Positions 1 to 11,575 of a stretch of DNA of 64,000 nucleotides are shown here, piece after piece. The notes under the pieces were generated by a model. The model made no database searches, was not told the DNA's origin, and worked only from the letters and a program-made list of their open reading frames with translations. Made by a program: the position numbers and the translations under genes. This stretch comes from Diplonema papillatum (taxonomy: Eukaryota; Euglenozoa; Diplonemea; Diplonemida; Diplonemidae), in contig JAPJBO010000360.1 in assembly GCA_030068145.1 (NCBI GenBank), positions 62,001 through 126,000 of the forward strand. The letters run 5' to 3'. Position 1 is the first letter of the stretch. Each line of letters starts with the position of its first letter.

Positions 1-480
1 GCTGTGCACGCAGCCGTCCCTGCGAACGCAATCGGCAGCCCATGCACTTTGTGCAAACCGTAGGCGTAAGCCGTCCCGGGCTCTTTCTTCTTGCTGCACA
101 GATCCAGGGTTCTTTGTCTTCGAGCCAGTACCCCATGCGCATGGAATCTGATCCACTTTGCTGCACGAATAGACCGAAATACCGTGAGACACTTTGGCGA
201 ACCTTGGCAAACAAAGAGCTCGATGCAGTGTCGGGCAGACCTAGCTCAGTCTTTAGACCCTCTGCGTTGTTGCATGCTCCAAGAGACCTGGCCTCAGAAG
301 AGCCGCTCTCGGTGAAAACGTCTCGCCGTTGCCCCGTCGTGGGTCATGAGCTTAGCTAACCAAACCAAGAATCGGCCATCGTTTCCCCTGCCTTTTACGC
401 GTACGTTTTATCGCTTACAGGACCCGGCCGGGGGGAAGAAACGTTGGAACCACGCTATCGCGATATCAACACGCGTCACC
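1..480. other. no recognised feature
   Basis: Short open frames run through this stretch in two frames, but their composition is not that of the GC-rich genes in the window. I see no domain, RNA or repeat here that returns elsewhere. Confidence 0.4.
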
Positions 481-540
481 GACATAGCTAGCCTGCCGTC
501 CAAGTAAGCCGGCTGATGTACCGCCAAAGACAGGTTGACA

Positions 541-951
541 CTTGCTGCAAGCTGCAGCAGCCTCCCCCGGGAGGGCGGCCGCTGCGGCGAGGGCCGCCTT
601 CTCGGCGCCGGGCCGCGCGCACTGCACCGCGGCCAAGGGCCCGATCCCGCCGACCAGCCGCTTCACGCTCCCGGTGCAAACCATGGAAATATGTGTCTCC
701 AGCAGACTGGATGCCCTCCCCCCAAAACTCTCTTGGACATCTTGCCGCGAAACACACTCGGCTTCAACCTTTTCTTGTGTCAACAAAAAATCATTGTTGT
801 TGTTACTAAAACTCCTTTTTGGCTTTGCACTATCACTAACCACAGGAGCTTACAAGAACACAAAGCAAAAAAGCCACCGAAAAAAGAGCAAATAACAAAA
901 GAAAGCTTCAAAGCTTCCAAGAAGAAGCCGCCAGCAGCACAAAGCGTCGTG

Positions 952-982
<31 letters not shown>

Positions 983-1544
983 GAGCGTCGCTGCCGGGGC
1001 GCGGATGATGCAAGCATCGAAGTCTGGCGTCTCGATGTCGGGATGCAAGGCGCCGCTCCGCGCGAAGCGGGCGGCGGCGCCCGCCGCCGGAGGGAGGCAG
1101 AAGTGCGGCGGCGTGCGCACCACGTCTCCTGTGCGGACGTTTTCCCCCGGGAGGGCGGCCGCTGCGGCGGGGGCCGCCTTCTCGGCGCCGGGCCGCGCGC
1201 ACCGCACCGCGGCCAAGGGCCCGATCCCGCCGACCAGCCGCTTCACGCTCCCGGTGCAAACCATGGAAATATGTGTCTCCAGCAGACTGGATGCCCACCC
1301 CCCAAAACTCTCTTGGACATCTTGCCGCGAAACACACTCGACTTCAACCTTTTCTTGTGTCAACAAAAAAGCGTTGTTGTTGTTTACTAAAACTCCTTTT
1401 TGGCTCTGCACTATCACGAACCACAGGAGCTTACTAGAACACAAAGCAAAAAAGCCACCGAAAAAAGAGCAAATAGCATAAGAAAGCTTCAAAGCTTCCA
1501 AGAAGAAGCCGCCAGCAGCACAAAGCGTCGTGTGTTGTTGTTGC

Positions 1545-1578
<34 letters not shown>

Positions 1579-1600
1579 GAGCGTCGCTGCCGGGGCGCGG
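541..1600 (+). repeat. Tandem partial copies of the 5' region of the following gene
   Basis: A GC-rich block beginning CCCCCGGGAGGGCGGCCGC occurs at about 560, 1146 and 1741. Between copies lie an AT-richer block (about 686 and 1266), a GTT microsatellite (about 953-983 and 1533-1579) and a second GC-rich block starting GAGCGTCGCTGCCGGGG (about 984 and 1580). The period is about 580-596 bp; part of the difference is microsatellite length. The last copy runs without a break into the gene at 1601-3001. The earlier copies are therefore duplicated 5' pieces that lost the rest of the gene. Confidence 0.85.
1533..1579 (+). repeat. GTT trinucleotide microsatellite
   Basis: GTT repeated with one interruption; a shorter sister tract lies at about 953-983. 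Read in frame with the downstream gene it would give a run of leucines, and on the other strand glutamine or asparagine. I treat it as non-coding, because the tract is shared with the duplicated non-genic copy and a methionine lies just downstream. Confidence 0.85.
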
Positions 1601-3001
1601 ATGATGCAAGCATCGAAGTCTGGCGTCTCGATGTCGGGATGCAAGGCGCCGCTCCGCGCGAAGCGGGCGGCGGCGCCCGCCGCCGGAGGGAGGCAGAAGT
1701 GCGGCGGCGTGCGCACCACGTCTCCTGTGCGGACGTCTTCCCCCGGGAGGGCGGCCGCTGCGGCGGGGGCCGCCTTCTCGGCGCCGGGCCGCGCGCACTG
1801 CACCGCGGCCAAGGGCCCGATCCCGCCGACCAGCCGCCTCACGCTCCCGGTTCGAACCATGGACACCGGCCTCCCCTCGGGCAAGTCCTCCGCCCGGATG
1901 ACCTCCCCGCGGACGGCGCGGGGCCGCCGTCTCCCGCAGGCCAAGCAGGCAGTCCCGTGCGGCAGCGCCTCGGCCCCAGGCGGGTCTCCCCGGAAAAAGG
2001 CCGCCTGCGCCCGCAAGCCCGCCAACGCGCCGGCCCCCGCCGCCCACGCCCACGCCCACGCCCACGCCCCGCACAAAGCAGCGAAGCCGTGCCGCAATCC
2101 GTTCGCGGCGGCAGCCGCGCAGCAGCGGCCGCCGGCCGCCGCGGCGTTCCACCCCCGGGCCAGCTCGCCGCCGTCGCCGCTCCTCCACCACGCACCGCCG
2201 TCTCCGGCGGGTTGTTCGTCTCCGGCGCTGTCTGGTACGCACAAGCGGCCGTCGTCGTGCAAGAGCGGGCGGTCCCTCAGCCGGGACCCCCACCCCGTGA
2301 GCCCTATGCTCGCAGCGTCTTCCCGCTCGTCGTCATCATCGCCGCCGAGGCCCAACTGGGGTGTCGTGCGCCCTCAGGACATCACGACGAAGGACCAGTG
2401 GGAGTCGCTGATGAACTCCGACCTGGAGATCGCCGACGAAATCTCGGACCAGTGCGAGCGCATGGCGTCTGCCGGCGCGGGCATCGACATCATCGCGGAC
2501 CAAATCCGCGAGTTGGAAAGGGTCCGGGAGCTCGACAATTCGGACGCGGGGGTGCTATACTACTCGGCGTGCGATACCCGATCGACGCAGAGCTCGTGCC
2601 ACTCGTTCACGCCGCCGATGCGGTCTCCTTCGCCGGGTGCGTCGGAGCCGGAGTTCGGGAGTGTGAACGGCGTGCTGCAGCGGTCGCTGAAGGTGCAGGA
2701 CATCACCGAGCGGCGGTGCAACCTCGTGCGGGAGCTGCTGCTGACGCCGCCAGACCCGCCGCCAATGCCGGCGGCGGCGCCCGACCCGCTGTACATGGGA
2801 GCCGAAGAGAAGCGGCTTCGCCGCGATCAGCTGCTCAAGGAGCTGCTGACGGCCCGCCCCCCGCGCCAGCAGATCTGCACGGTCACCGCCGACATCGGCA
2901 CGCTCTCCGGCGACGACGTCCCGGCGAACCTCTGGACCCCGCAGCAGCGGCGCTTCAGCAAGCGCCCGAACACCTGCCGGGATTACATCGCCGGACCGTG
3001 A
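1601..3001 (+). CDS. Uncharacterised GC-rich single-exon protein
   Basis: This is a 466-residue reading frame with very strong G/C preference at third codon positions throughout. I recognise no domain. Residues 1-250 are rich in Ala, Pro, Arg and Ser and include a His-Ala run. From about 258 onward the sequence becomes more ordered, with acidic, probably helical stretches (QWESLMN, then RELERVREL). The C-terminal hundred residues contain repeated short motifs (DITERRCNLVREL, DQLLKELL) and end in CRDYIAGP. The ATG at 1601 is chosen because the GC-rich coding signature begins there; an ATG at 1859 in a good context (ACCATGG) is the alternative and gives 380 residues. The frame stays open upstream only through a leucine microsatellite. 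Partial copies flank the gene on both sides. The disordered N-terminus would suit a regulatory or scaffold protein, but that is a guess. Confidence 0.6.
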   Translation: MMQASKSGVSMSGCKAPLRAKRAAAPAAGGRQKCGGVRTTSPVRTSSPGRAAAAAGAAFSAPGRAHCTAAKGPIPPTSRLTLPVRTMDTGLPSGKSSARMTSPRTARGRRLPQAKQAVPCGSASAPGGSPRKKAACARKPANAPAPAAHAHAHAHAPHKAAKPCRNPFAAAAAQQRPPAAAAFHPRASSPPSPLLHHAPPSPAGCSSPALSGTHKRPSSCKSGRSLSRDPHPVSPMLAASSRSSSSSPPRPNWGVVRPQDITTKDQWESLMNSDLEIADEISDQCERMASAGAGIDIIADQIRELERVRELDNSDAGVLYYSACDTRSTQSSCHSFTPPMRSPSPGASEPEFGSVNGVLQRSLKVQDITERRCNLVRELLLTPPDPPPMPAAAPDPLYMGAEEKRLRRDQLLKELLTARPPRQQICTVTADIGTLSGDDVPANLWTPQQRRFSKRPNTCRDYIAGP

Positions 3002-3180
3002 CACGGGGATTTGTAGGCCGCGGCGCCCGTAACCACTTTAGAAGCCTAAGAAGGAAAAAAAAACTTTTTTTGAGAACACAAAAAAGGACAACAAGAATGG
3101 TCGAAAGACACCACCAAACTGTACATCAACCCCGGTTGATTGTCGGCAAGTCGACGGCAACACACAAAAAAAAAAACGGG

Positions 3181-3573
3181 ATCGTCGTTGAAGGTGCGGG
3201 ACATCACCGAGCGGCGGTGCAACCTCGTGCGGGAGCTGCTGACGCCGCCAGACCCGCCGCCAATGCCGGCGGCGGCGCCGACCCGCTGTACATGGGAGCC
3301 GAGGAGAAGCGGCTCCGCCGCGATCAGCTGCTCAAGGAGCTGCTGACGGCCCGCCCCCCGCGCCAGCAGATCTGCACGGTCACCGCCGACATCGGCACGC
3401 TCTCCGGCGACGACGTCCCGGCTAACCTCTGGACCCCGCAGCAGCGGCGCTTCAGCAAGCGCCCGAACGGCACGCTCTCCGGCGACGACGTCCCGGCGAA
3501 CCTCTGGACCCCGCAGCAGCGGCGCTTCAGCAAGCGCCCGAGCACCTGCCGGGATTACATCGCCGGGCCGTGA
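3181..3573 (+). pseudogene. Decayed 3' copy of the 1601-3001 gene
   Basis: About 180 bp after the stop of the preceding gene, its last third reappears (corresponding to about 2686-3001). A 3-bp loss (one leucine codon) near 3239 leaves the frame intact. A 1-bp loss near 3280 changes it. A 75-bp block (the GTLSGDDVPANLW region) is then duplicated in tandem before the same CRDYIAGP ending and stop. There is no start codon of its own. It looks like a truncated tandem duplicate under decay, although one frame is open across most of it. Confidence 0.85.
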
Positions 3574-4020
3574 CGCCCTCCACCCTCGCGGGATTTCAAA
3601 AAGGGGGGGAGAACTTGTTATATATTGCTGGACGGAAGACCGAGTGGATGTTGGGCAAGCTGGAAACAATTTGCGCCCGTAACAGCTGGAACGATGCCGT
3701 GCCTGAATATCCGCACGACGTACCCTATGTTCAGTGGGAGTTGAGATTCTCTGTCAAGATGCTAGCCGCCGCCATAGGGCGGGCTATTGCCAAAAGGAGG
3801 AGAGCCCGCGAAACAACGTGTCAACACACGCCTGCCAGGCGGTCTCGTCCGCCAGTCAGAACGCCCCCGGCTGCGCCACCATCGGTGCAACAATCATCTT
3901 TGACAGGGCCACGGCTCGCTCCGCGCCCACGGCGCAACGACTTGCGCCCGCCGTAGTAGTACGGGATAGTAGTGGGGCGACCGGATACTCCTCGGAGAGA
4001 TGGTCCCTGCACTCTAACTC
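3574..4020 (+). other. Spacer with a repeat-family boundary
   Basis: No gene is seen. The last 40 bp (from about 3982, GGATACTCCTCGGAGAG...) recur at 18196-18235, also directly before a CT tract, so this is the edge of a dispersed repeat (R6). Confidence 0.55.
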
Positions 4021-5530
<1,510 letters not shown>

Positions 5531-5544
5531 CTTTTTTTTTTTTT

Positions 5545-5716
5545 TTTTTTTGTATAAGCACCTGCTTTGTAGGAAATACTTGAGGAGGCTGCCAGCTGCA
5601 AAAGATCAAAGGAGGTAAATGTGCTGTAGCCCACACGAAACACAGGTGAATCTGGGTTCAGTGGCGGGCGTAAGCGTTCAACAAAAAAGACCCACTTTGT
5701 AGTTGTATTGTTTTCT
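5545..5716 (+). repeat. R1 family copy, 3'-truncated
   Basis: Starts TATAAGCACCTGCTTTGTAG, preceded by a T tract. It contains the CACAG/GTGAATCTGG junction and the pyrimidine tract, but breaks off at CCCTCTAA, so the AG of the intron-like core is missing. Confidence 0.85.
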
Positions 5717-5734
5717 CCCCCCTCTAACGGACTT

Positions 5735-6095
5735 ACTTTAAGCCGTCTGTAGACTTACTTTAAGCCGTCTGTGGGCTGCACTTAAGCCGTCTGCAGACTC
5801 CACTTCTTTAAGCCGTCTGTAGGCCTGGGCTTCACTTCCAGCCGTCCGCAGACTTCACTTCAAGGCGTCTGCAGACTTTACTTTAAGCCGTCTGTAGGCC
5901 TGGGCTTCACTTCCAGCCGTCCGCAGACTTCACTTCAAGGCGTCTGCAGACTTTACTTTAAGCCGTCTGTAGGCCTGGGCTTCACTTCCAGCCGTCCGCA
6001 GACTTCACTTCAAGGCGTCTGCAGACTTTACTTTAAGCCGTCTGTAGGCTTCAAGCCGTCTGCAGACTCCTCTCCAAGCCGTTTGTAGGCAGCAC
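5735..6095 (+). repeat. Minisatellite based on AAGCCGTCTGYAGACTT, with 75-bp higher-order units
   Basis: A subunit of about 23 bp (CCGTCTGCAGACTTTACTTT and variants) is repeated. From 5821, 5896 and 5971 a composite 75-bp unit beginning AGGCCTGGGCTTCACTTCC is repeated three times. Confidence 0.9.
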
Positions 6096-6359
6096 CTGCA
6101 AACAATCCCGCCCCTTGGATGGGCCACTAAGTCTGGCATCACGTGTCGTCGGCAAGAGGACGTTTCCTGTTCACACGCAAACCGAGAGGAATACAAAAAA
6201 AAAAAAAAACTGCAGAGGGGCAACTGCGGGGTCAGGGGGGGCTGGCAATTGAGGTTTTGCTCCATTTTCCGGGGCTTTCCGCTCCAGGTTCTGTGACACA
6301 ATGGGTTCCTTCTGCCTCTTAACTCGCCACTGCTGCGTCCTCACACGAACCTCAGCGTA

Positions 6360-6450
6360 GCAAACAAGAAATAAAGCTCGTCACGCGCACAACCGCGGCT
6401 GATACAAAGCTCATGATGTTGATGATGATGATGGTGATGATGATGATATC
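6360..6450 (-). repeat. R8 family fragment with GAT/ATC microsatellite
   Basis: Contains CTCGTCACGCGCACAACCGC followed by GAT repeats. It is the reverse of the end of the longer copies at 12878-13075 and 61755-61945. Confidence 0.75.
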
Positions 6451-6631
6451 AAGCCCTGTAGCAGGTGTGCTACGGCACCGCAGAAAATGTAGTGCGCTCG
6501 AGCAGCATCGCGCTGGGGAACGGAATGGAGGGGAGGGGTCTGCCTGAATGTGTTTTCGAGAGATACGCGGCGGACACCCCCACACGGTTAGGGGAGTGAA
6601 TGCGGCGGAGTGACGAAGCGCGACACTCATT

Positions 6632-6790
6632 TTGAACAATCTTGCGGGTTGCCCTTCAATGTATCGTGCAGGCTAAAAAGATTTAGGCAGCGTGTTCTGG
6701 TGGTTGATCAGAATTCCTTACCTGAATATACACCGGGTAAAGACAAGTGGGAACACGATCAACCGGCACGCACAAACTTAGTCAACACGA
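6632..6790 (+). repeat. R14 family copy
   Basis: Shares ACAATCTTGCGGGTTGCCCT and most of the following 150 bp with 49325-49490, ending at the GATCAACCGGC motif. Confidence 0.85.
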
Positions 6791-7447
6791 ATTAATTCGC
6801 CTGTATCCAGCATTGCGGGTGCATTGCGGGTGTTCCACTCCCGCATAGCGGATGTGGATGAATGGTGTGTCACTCCCGCATCGCGGGTGTGAACGAAAAT
6901 AATGAAAAATTATATGAAAAAAAAAAAAAAAAAAAAAAAACCCGACCGCACAAACGACCGCAAAAACACTCTCCCATCCGGCGGGGGAGCTCGCCGTGTA
7001 GAATTGACCGAGACACGGAGACAGGACACGGCATTGCGCACGCACCAATTCAAGCACGTTGTGACAAACACCCCCTCCCCTAAACACTGAGATTTCCTCC
7101 CCCGTCCTCCCTTCTCAGCTTTCCACGTTAATGATGGTCCGCCCTCTGTGTCCGTGGCTAGAAGGACCGAAGCACAGAGCAATTACGACCAGTGCGGCGT
7201 TGATCACACAACACCATTCCAATTCCCGTTCTTTCAGCGCCCCCTTCATCCCAGGGACTGACCCGTTTGGTCCAACTTTGGAGAGCTTGAAACGCGAGTG
7301 TCACACGACCATGAACCCTACATTTGTCTGTTGTGAGGACACGGCTGATTCATTTTCGTCCCCTCCGCGTATGTTCTTCGGGCGTGCCGCGCGCCATTCA
7401 CACGCATTCGTACTCATTGCAGACCCGCCCTTGCCCAGGCAGTTCTA

Positions 7448-7625
7448 CACGGTGAGGTCCAGCCTCAGAAGCTGGAGTTAAAGAGGGTGTGCCCGAGTCA
7501 CACCCGAAAAGCGGGTGTGCCACAACCATAACGCGTGTAAATCCACACCCGAAAAGCGGGTGTGACACCCGCTTTTGAAACTCCAGCTTTAACTTCAGCT
7601 TCTGAGGCTGGACTTCACCGTGTAG
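7448..7625. mobile_element. R2 hairpin element with inverted termini
   Basis: The left end is ACACGGTGAGGTCCAGCCTC followed by AGAAGCTGGAGTTAAAG. The right end is its reverse complement, finishing GGCTGGACTTCACCGTGT. The interior holds palindromes of the type CACACCCGAAAAGCGGGTGTG with one base of tolerance. No coding capacity. Size and structure suggest a small non-autonomous fold-back element. Confidence 0.75.
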
Positions 7626-7743
7626 TTTGCCCAGGCAGTCTTGCGATTCGTCGGGAGAGGTCTCCCCGCTAGGTCAGCCCGCTCCTTCCCACACGTCGGC
7701 TTGTCCTCGCGAGGGCTTACCACATGTAGCAGCATTCCTCTAC

Positions 7744-7921
7744 TGCACGGTGGGGTCCAGCCTCAGGGGCTGGAGTTAAAGCTGGAGTTAAAAAAGCGAG
7801 TGTCACACCCGCTTTTCGGGTGTGGATTTACACGCGTTTTGGTTGTAGCACACCCGCTTTTCGGGTGTGACTCGGGTGCACCCTTTTTAGCTCCAACTTC
7901 TGAGGCTGGACCTCACCGTGT
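7744..7921. mobile_element. R2 hairpin element, second copy
   Basis: Termini CACGGTGGGGTCCAGCCTC and GGCTGGACCTCACCGTGTG with three hairpin palindromes inside. It lies 120 bp from the previous copy. Confidence 0.75.
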
Positions 7922-8053
7922 GCACGCGTCGCGTTACGGGACCGGATTAATTGAATAAGCACCTGCTCTTGTAGGAAGCACCCGAGAAGGGCGCAGGCGC
8001 GGATCGCAAAACACGAGTGAAATGTGCCCGGGTTGTGCATCAAGCTGATTCCG

Positions 8054-8557
8054 CTCTCCATGGGCGGCGTAGTCAAAGTTTTGCACGGTTGAAGAATCGG
8101 CTGATTCTGGCCGGTTAAAAAAAAGGCTTGCAGTTTACTGAGGGAACCGGAGCAAGACGCATGGCTAGACGAGCACGACCACCTCTCGAATCGACACCAG
8201 AAGAATTCGGGGTGGGGCTGGCTTCGACGACTAGTAATATCCCGGTAAATGGTAGCACTCCTGAAACAAGCCCGAACCAACAGGATCAAAGAATGTCAGT
8301 CACTCCTCTCCATGGGCGGTGTAGTCAAAGTTTTGCACGGTTGAAGAATCGGCTGATTCTGGCCGGTTAAAAAAAAGGCTTGCAGTTTACTGAGGGAACT
8401 GGAACAAGACGCATGGCTAGACGAGCACGACCACCTCGAATCGACACCAGAAGAATTCGGGGTGGGGCTGGCTTCGACGACTAGTAATATTCCGGTAAAT
8501 GGTAGCACTCCTGAAACAAGCCCGAACCAACAGGGATCAAAGAATGTCAGTCACACC
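8054..8557 (+). repeat. Tandem duplication of a 252-bp unit (R7 family)
   Basis: CTCTCCATGGGCGG begins copies at 8054 and 8306, and each runs through GCAGTTTACTGAGGGAAC to GAATGTCAGTCAC. The second part also occurs reversed at about 43430-43605 and diverged at 14765-14890. Confidence 0.9.
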
Positions 8558-8927
8558 TTCCCGATTCTTTTAATCAGCCGGCAAGCCGGCTGATCGCGCG
8601 CACACTGGCCGGGGGTCTAAAAAAAAGCGTCCAAGTTCTCAGCGTTGAGGGGTTTGGTGCCGCAGGTCCAAAATCGGGCCCCGAAAACCGGGAACGAGTG
8701 AAAACGACGAAAAAAAAGAGAGAAGAAACCCCCCCTCGAAAGACACCCAATCTGTACGCCCATACCATACGGGATCCGTCGGAAACGCAAAACTGCCCAG
8801 CAATTGGGAACCTGGAAACGCTATTTAGCAAGCAGGCCTGGATTCAGCATACCCGTCCCGCCTCTCCTCATGGCACATCTCCACACCTCTTTCAAGCTCT
8901 ACGATTAAACAAAGACCACCCAACAGA

Positions 8928-9050
8928 CGAACTAACAGGCAGCTATACCCAGACCCAAAGAAAGCTTACCAACCCGCCTACCCGCCTTGACTGTCGACCG
9001 CAGACACAAACCACGGATTCTTAAAACTCGAAACAGTCTATCAAACAGAC
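8928..9050 (+). repeat. R13 family copy
   Basis: Shares GCCTTGACTGTCGACCG and AAAACTCGAAACAGTCTA with 13136-13245. Confidence 0.8.
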
Positions 9051-9324
9051 AAAAGTGGCACCTGCCCAAGGGAAGCGCCTTACCTGTAGACGAGTCATCT
9101 CCACTCAGCAGACCCTCTCCCTTGCCCCGCACAAAAATAACGGTCCGTCACCCACGCGCGCCAAACTGCCGACTTCGGTCGCATTTGATGACCTATCGCA
9201 CAGCAACGACGGTGCCCCTCCCCTTTTGTTCGTCCTCTTTTTTTTTGGTGCTTCTCGCCATCTACATCTAACTCTGCGGAGTTTACTTTGCGGATACCGC
9301 CACCCAGTGGCCCCGCTAACGAAA

Positions 9325-10262
9325 AAGTGCGAGGAATTCAGGGTTTTTTCTGGGGTTGGCTGGAGTGGGGATTTTCCCCACTCCAGATTCTTGGCGAAAA
9401 TCTGAGTGGGCTGGAGTGGGTTTTTTTTTTCTGTTCATTGCAGCATCGCCAGAAAAGCTGCGACCCCACATCGCAACGCAATCGCTCCAGAAGTGCGAAA
9501 AAAGGGGCAGAAAAAAGAAGAGAAAGGAAGAAAGAAAAAAAGACGAGACAGGCAGGAAATGCAGCACGTGTTGACAACCAACGACGAGACCCACCTGAGA
9601 GAGTACAGAACGAGCCCCTGTGCGGCGCCGACGAAAACGAGATGACACTGGAGGAGGTTCTCAACGGCTTCGTAATAGGTACCAGGAACCGGGATGACAA
9701 GGCGGCAGAACGGGCATCGTGGCAACCAACAAAGACCTGCAAATCGGTACCCGACGACTACGCAAAATCGCCATCCCACCACACCTTGTCAAAAGGGTGG
9801 GCATCAGCCGAAACTACCAACATAAAGGAAAAGAAATGGTGCGGGTGTGAAGACAAACAATAACAACATAATAAACGACGGACTGACGTTCATCGTCGGA
9901 AACACAAACAATGTCGCGGCAGGGAACACTTGCAGGGTTTTTTACGCCACTCAAACGTAAGCGCGAGGACTCGACAGGCGATGAGGCCACAGAGACACCA
10001 CCAACCCAACAAGGTGATCCACCTTCTCAGCCGACACCTGAAGTACAGCCACCGACACAACCCCCTCCTGGACCACTTCAAGCTCAGCCTCTGAACGCCA
10101 AGTCCCAGCAAACCAGCATTTGCGTGGATTGCTTGGCAATTCGGCTCTGAAAACGCGTCGAAAAGTTTCCCCACTCCAGCTCGAAAATTTGAAATCCTAG
10201 AAAAAACCCTGGAATTCCTCAAAAAAAAGAGGCTGGAAAAAAGAGGGTGAGGAATTCCTCAC
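9325..10262. mobile_element. Terminal-inverted-repeat element carrying a PIP-box ORF
   Basis: The left terminus (GAGGAATTCAGGGTTTTTTC at 9331) and the right terminus (GAATTCCTC ending 10220, preceded by AGAAAAAACCCTG) are inverted copies. A second inverted block (GCTGGAGTGGGGA / TCCCCACTCCAGC) lies 40-60 bp inside each end. A further GAGGAATTCCTC at 10249-10260 makes the exact right edge ambiguous. Length is about 0.9 kb. The interior holds the 79-residue ORF at 9911. This looks like a non-autonomous or internally deleted DNA transposon. I could not define a clear target-site duplication. Confidence 0.65.
9911..10150 (+). CDS. Short ORF with N-terminal PIP-box and nuclear-localisation motif
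   Basis: The 79-residue frame starts with ATG at 9911. Residues Q4, L7, F10 and F11 form a PCNA-interacting-peptide pattern (QxxLxxFF), followed directly by a basic KRKR cluster (15-18). Such a beginning is common in nuclear proteins and in transposases of several DNA transposon families. Residues 20-65 are rich in Pro, Gln and Thr and probably disordered. The ORF lies inside the inverted-repeat element 9325-10262, so I read it as the first exon or truncated remnant of that element's protein. No catalytic domain follows in any frame. It could also be a chance frame. Confidence 0.4.
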   Translation: MSRQGTLAGFFTPLKRKREDSTGDEATETPPTQQGDPPSQPTPEVQPPTQPPPGPLQAQPLNAKSQQTSICVDCLAIRL

Positions 10263-10336
10263 CCTTTTCCCGTTGATACCGTTCGCCAGGGGGGCCGGAG
10301 CCCCCCATGCAACAGAAGCTAATAGCCTGCGGGGGT

Positions 10337-10361
10337 GAAAAAAAAAAAAAAAAAAAAAAAG
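10337..10361 (+). repeat. Poly-A tract
   Basis: A run of more than 20 A. Similar tracts occur at 6918, 16260, 19110, 24600, 36541 and 37438. They may be tails of retroposed copies, but no element could be delimited. Confidence 0.8.
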
Positions 10362-10689
10362 CCTAAACCAGGGTTTTGGGCTTCCTCACTAAAAGTGAGG
10401 TTAACGGGAGCACTGCCGCCACCGTAAAAAAAAAGAGAAGGGAACGCCGGTACGTTCTGGTGAGTTGCAGTCAACTAAGGTTGGGTGGGGGGGGTGCCCT
10501 GAACTCACTCCTGATCGCTCGACCCGTCGGAAACGGGGGGGCGCCCACTCCCTGAGAGGGCTCGCCTGCTCTTGTGGCATAGGCAGTTCTGGCTGTGGCG
10601 AGCTACGAACAGGAACCAGACTGACCATCGCCGCCCTGTCTGCCGGTACACGAGCACCGGGTGCGGAAGTTTCACTGTGCGGTCCATTT

Positions 10690-11075
10690 TGCGCCCGCAA
10701 ACCCGGGTGTGAAATCCGGTGTGGCACCCCGCAAATCCAGTGTGAAACCAGCGTGTTGCCACCTGTGTTTTGCGGGTGTCCACTGGAATTCACACGGGAT
10801 TTACGACTGGGGTTCACACTGGATTTGCGGGTATCACACCGGATTTCACAGTGGATTTGCGGGTGTGGCACACTGGATTTGCGGGTGTCACACCACTGGA
10901 TTTGCGGGTGTCACACCGGATTTCACAGTGGATTTGCGGGTGTGGCACACTGGATTTGCGGGTGTCACACCGGATTTCACACTGGATTTGCGGGTGTGGC
11001 ACACTGGATTTGCGGGTGCCACACCGGATTTCACACTGCACTTGCGGGTGTACCCACACCCGCCACTTTGACCGC
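10690..11075 (+). repeat. R3 tandem array (GGATTTGCGGGTGTSRCAC units)
   Basis: Units of about 27 and 50 bp built from CACTGGATTTGCGGGTGTGG and CACACCGGATTTCACA alternate about ten times. A related, shorter array lies at about 51735-51960. Open frames across it are by-products of the periodicity. Confidence 0.9.
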
Positions 11076-11575
11076 ACAGTTAGCTCCCCCACCCTGCTGG
11101 AGTACACCGTGTACGGCGCTTACTGGAACGTAGTTGAGTACATCCATTCGGAGCACGTCTTGCATGCCCTCCCCCCTTTCCATCCTTCCCCTGTACAAAT
11201 AATCCTTATGTTCGATTGGGGCCACGACTGTTACTTCTTGTGTTTGTTTTTAGGTATGTCCACGAATGCATTGGGGGAAAGAAATCACTGCAAAGCAACA
11301 AAGGGGAAGGGGGGAGAAGGGGGGGGGGGGATAGTGAAGAAGGCACAATACGGCACAAAAAGACAGCAATGAAACCAGGCGCTCGACCGGCATGTGCACC
11401 TACCTTGTAGGAATCACTCGAGATCGCCGCCAGTTGCGAATTGCAAAAGCATTAGCGGGGTACGCCGTGTGCACGAAATGACTCTCCCGCTTCCGTTGAC
11501 ACTGCCTGGCCAATGAAGGACCTACTGGTCAACGGCTGCGCCTCCCGAGTATTTGTGTGTGGCTTTTCGTTACGT
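11076..11575. other. Spacer without a recognised gene
   Basis: Holds the tail GGAGTACACCGTGTA, which also ends the R3 region at 52210-52240, and a fragment of R1 near 11403. Nothing else is supported. Confidence 0.4.

Noticed and set aside
908-2355. Long minus-strand frames with poly-Asn/Gln tracts over the first gene
   Set aside because: They read the antisense of the GC-rich coding region and the GTT tract. The plus strand has the GC-rich third positions and an ATG.
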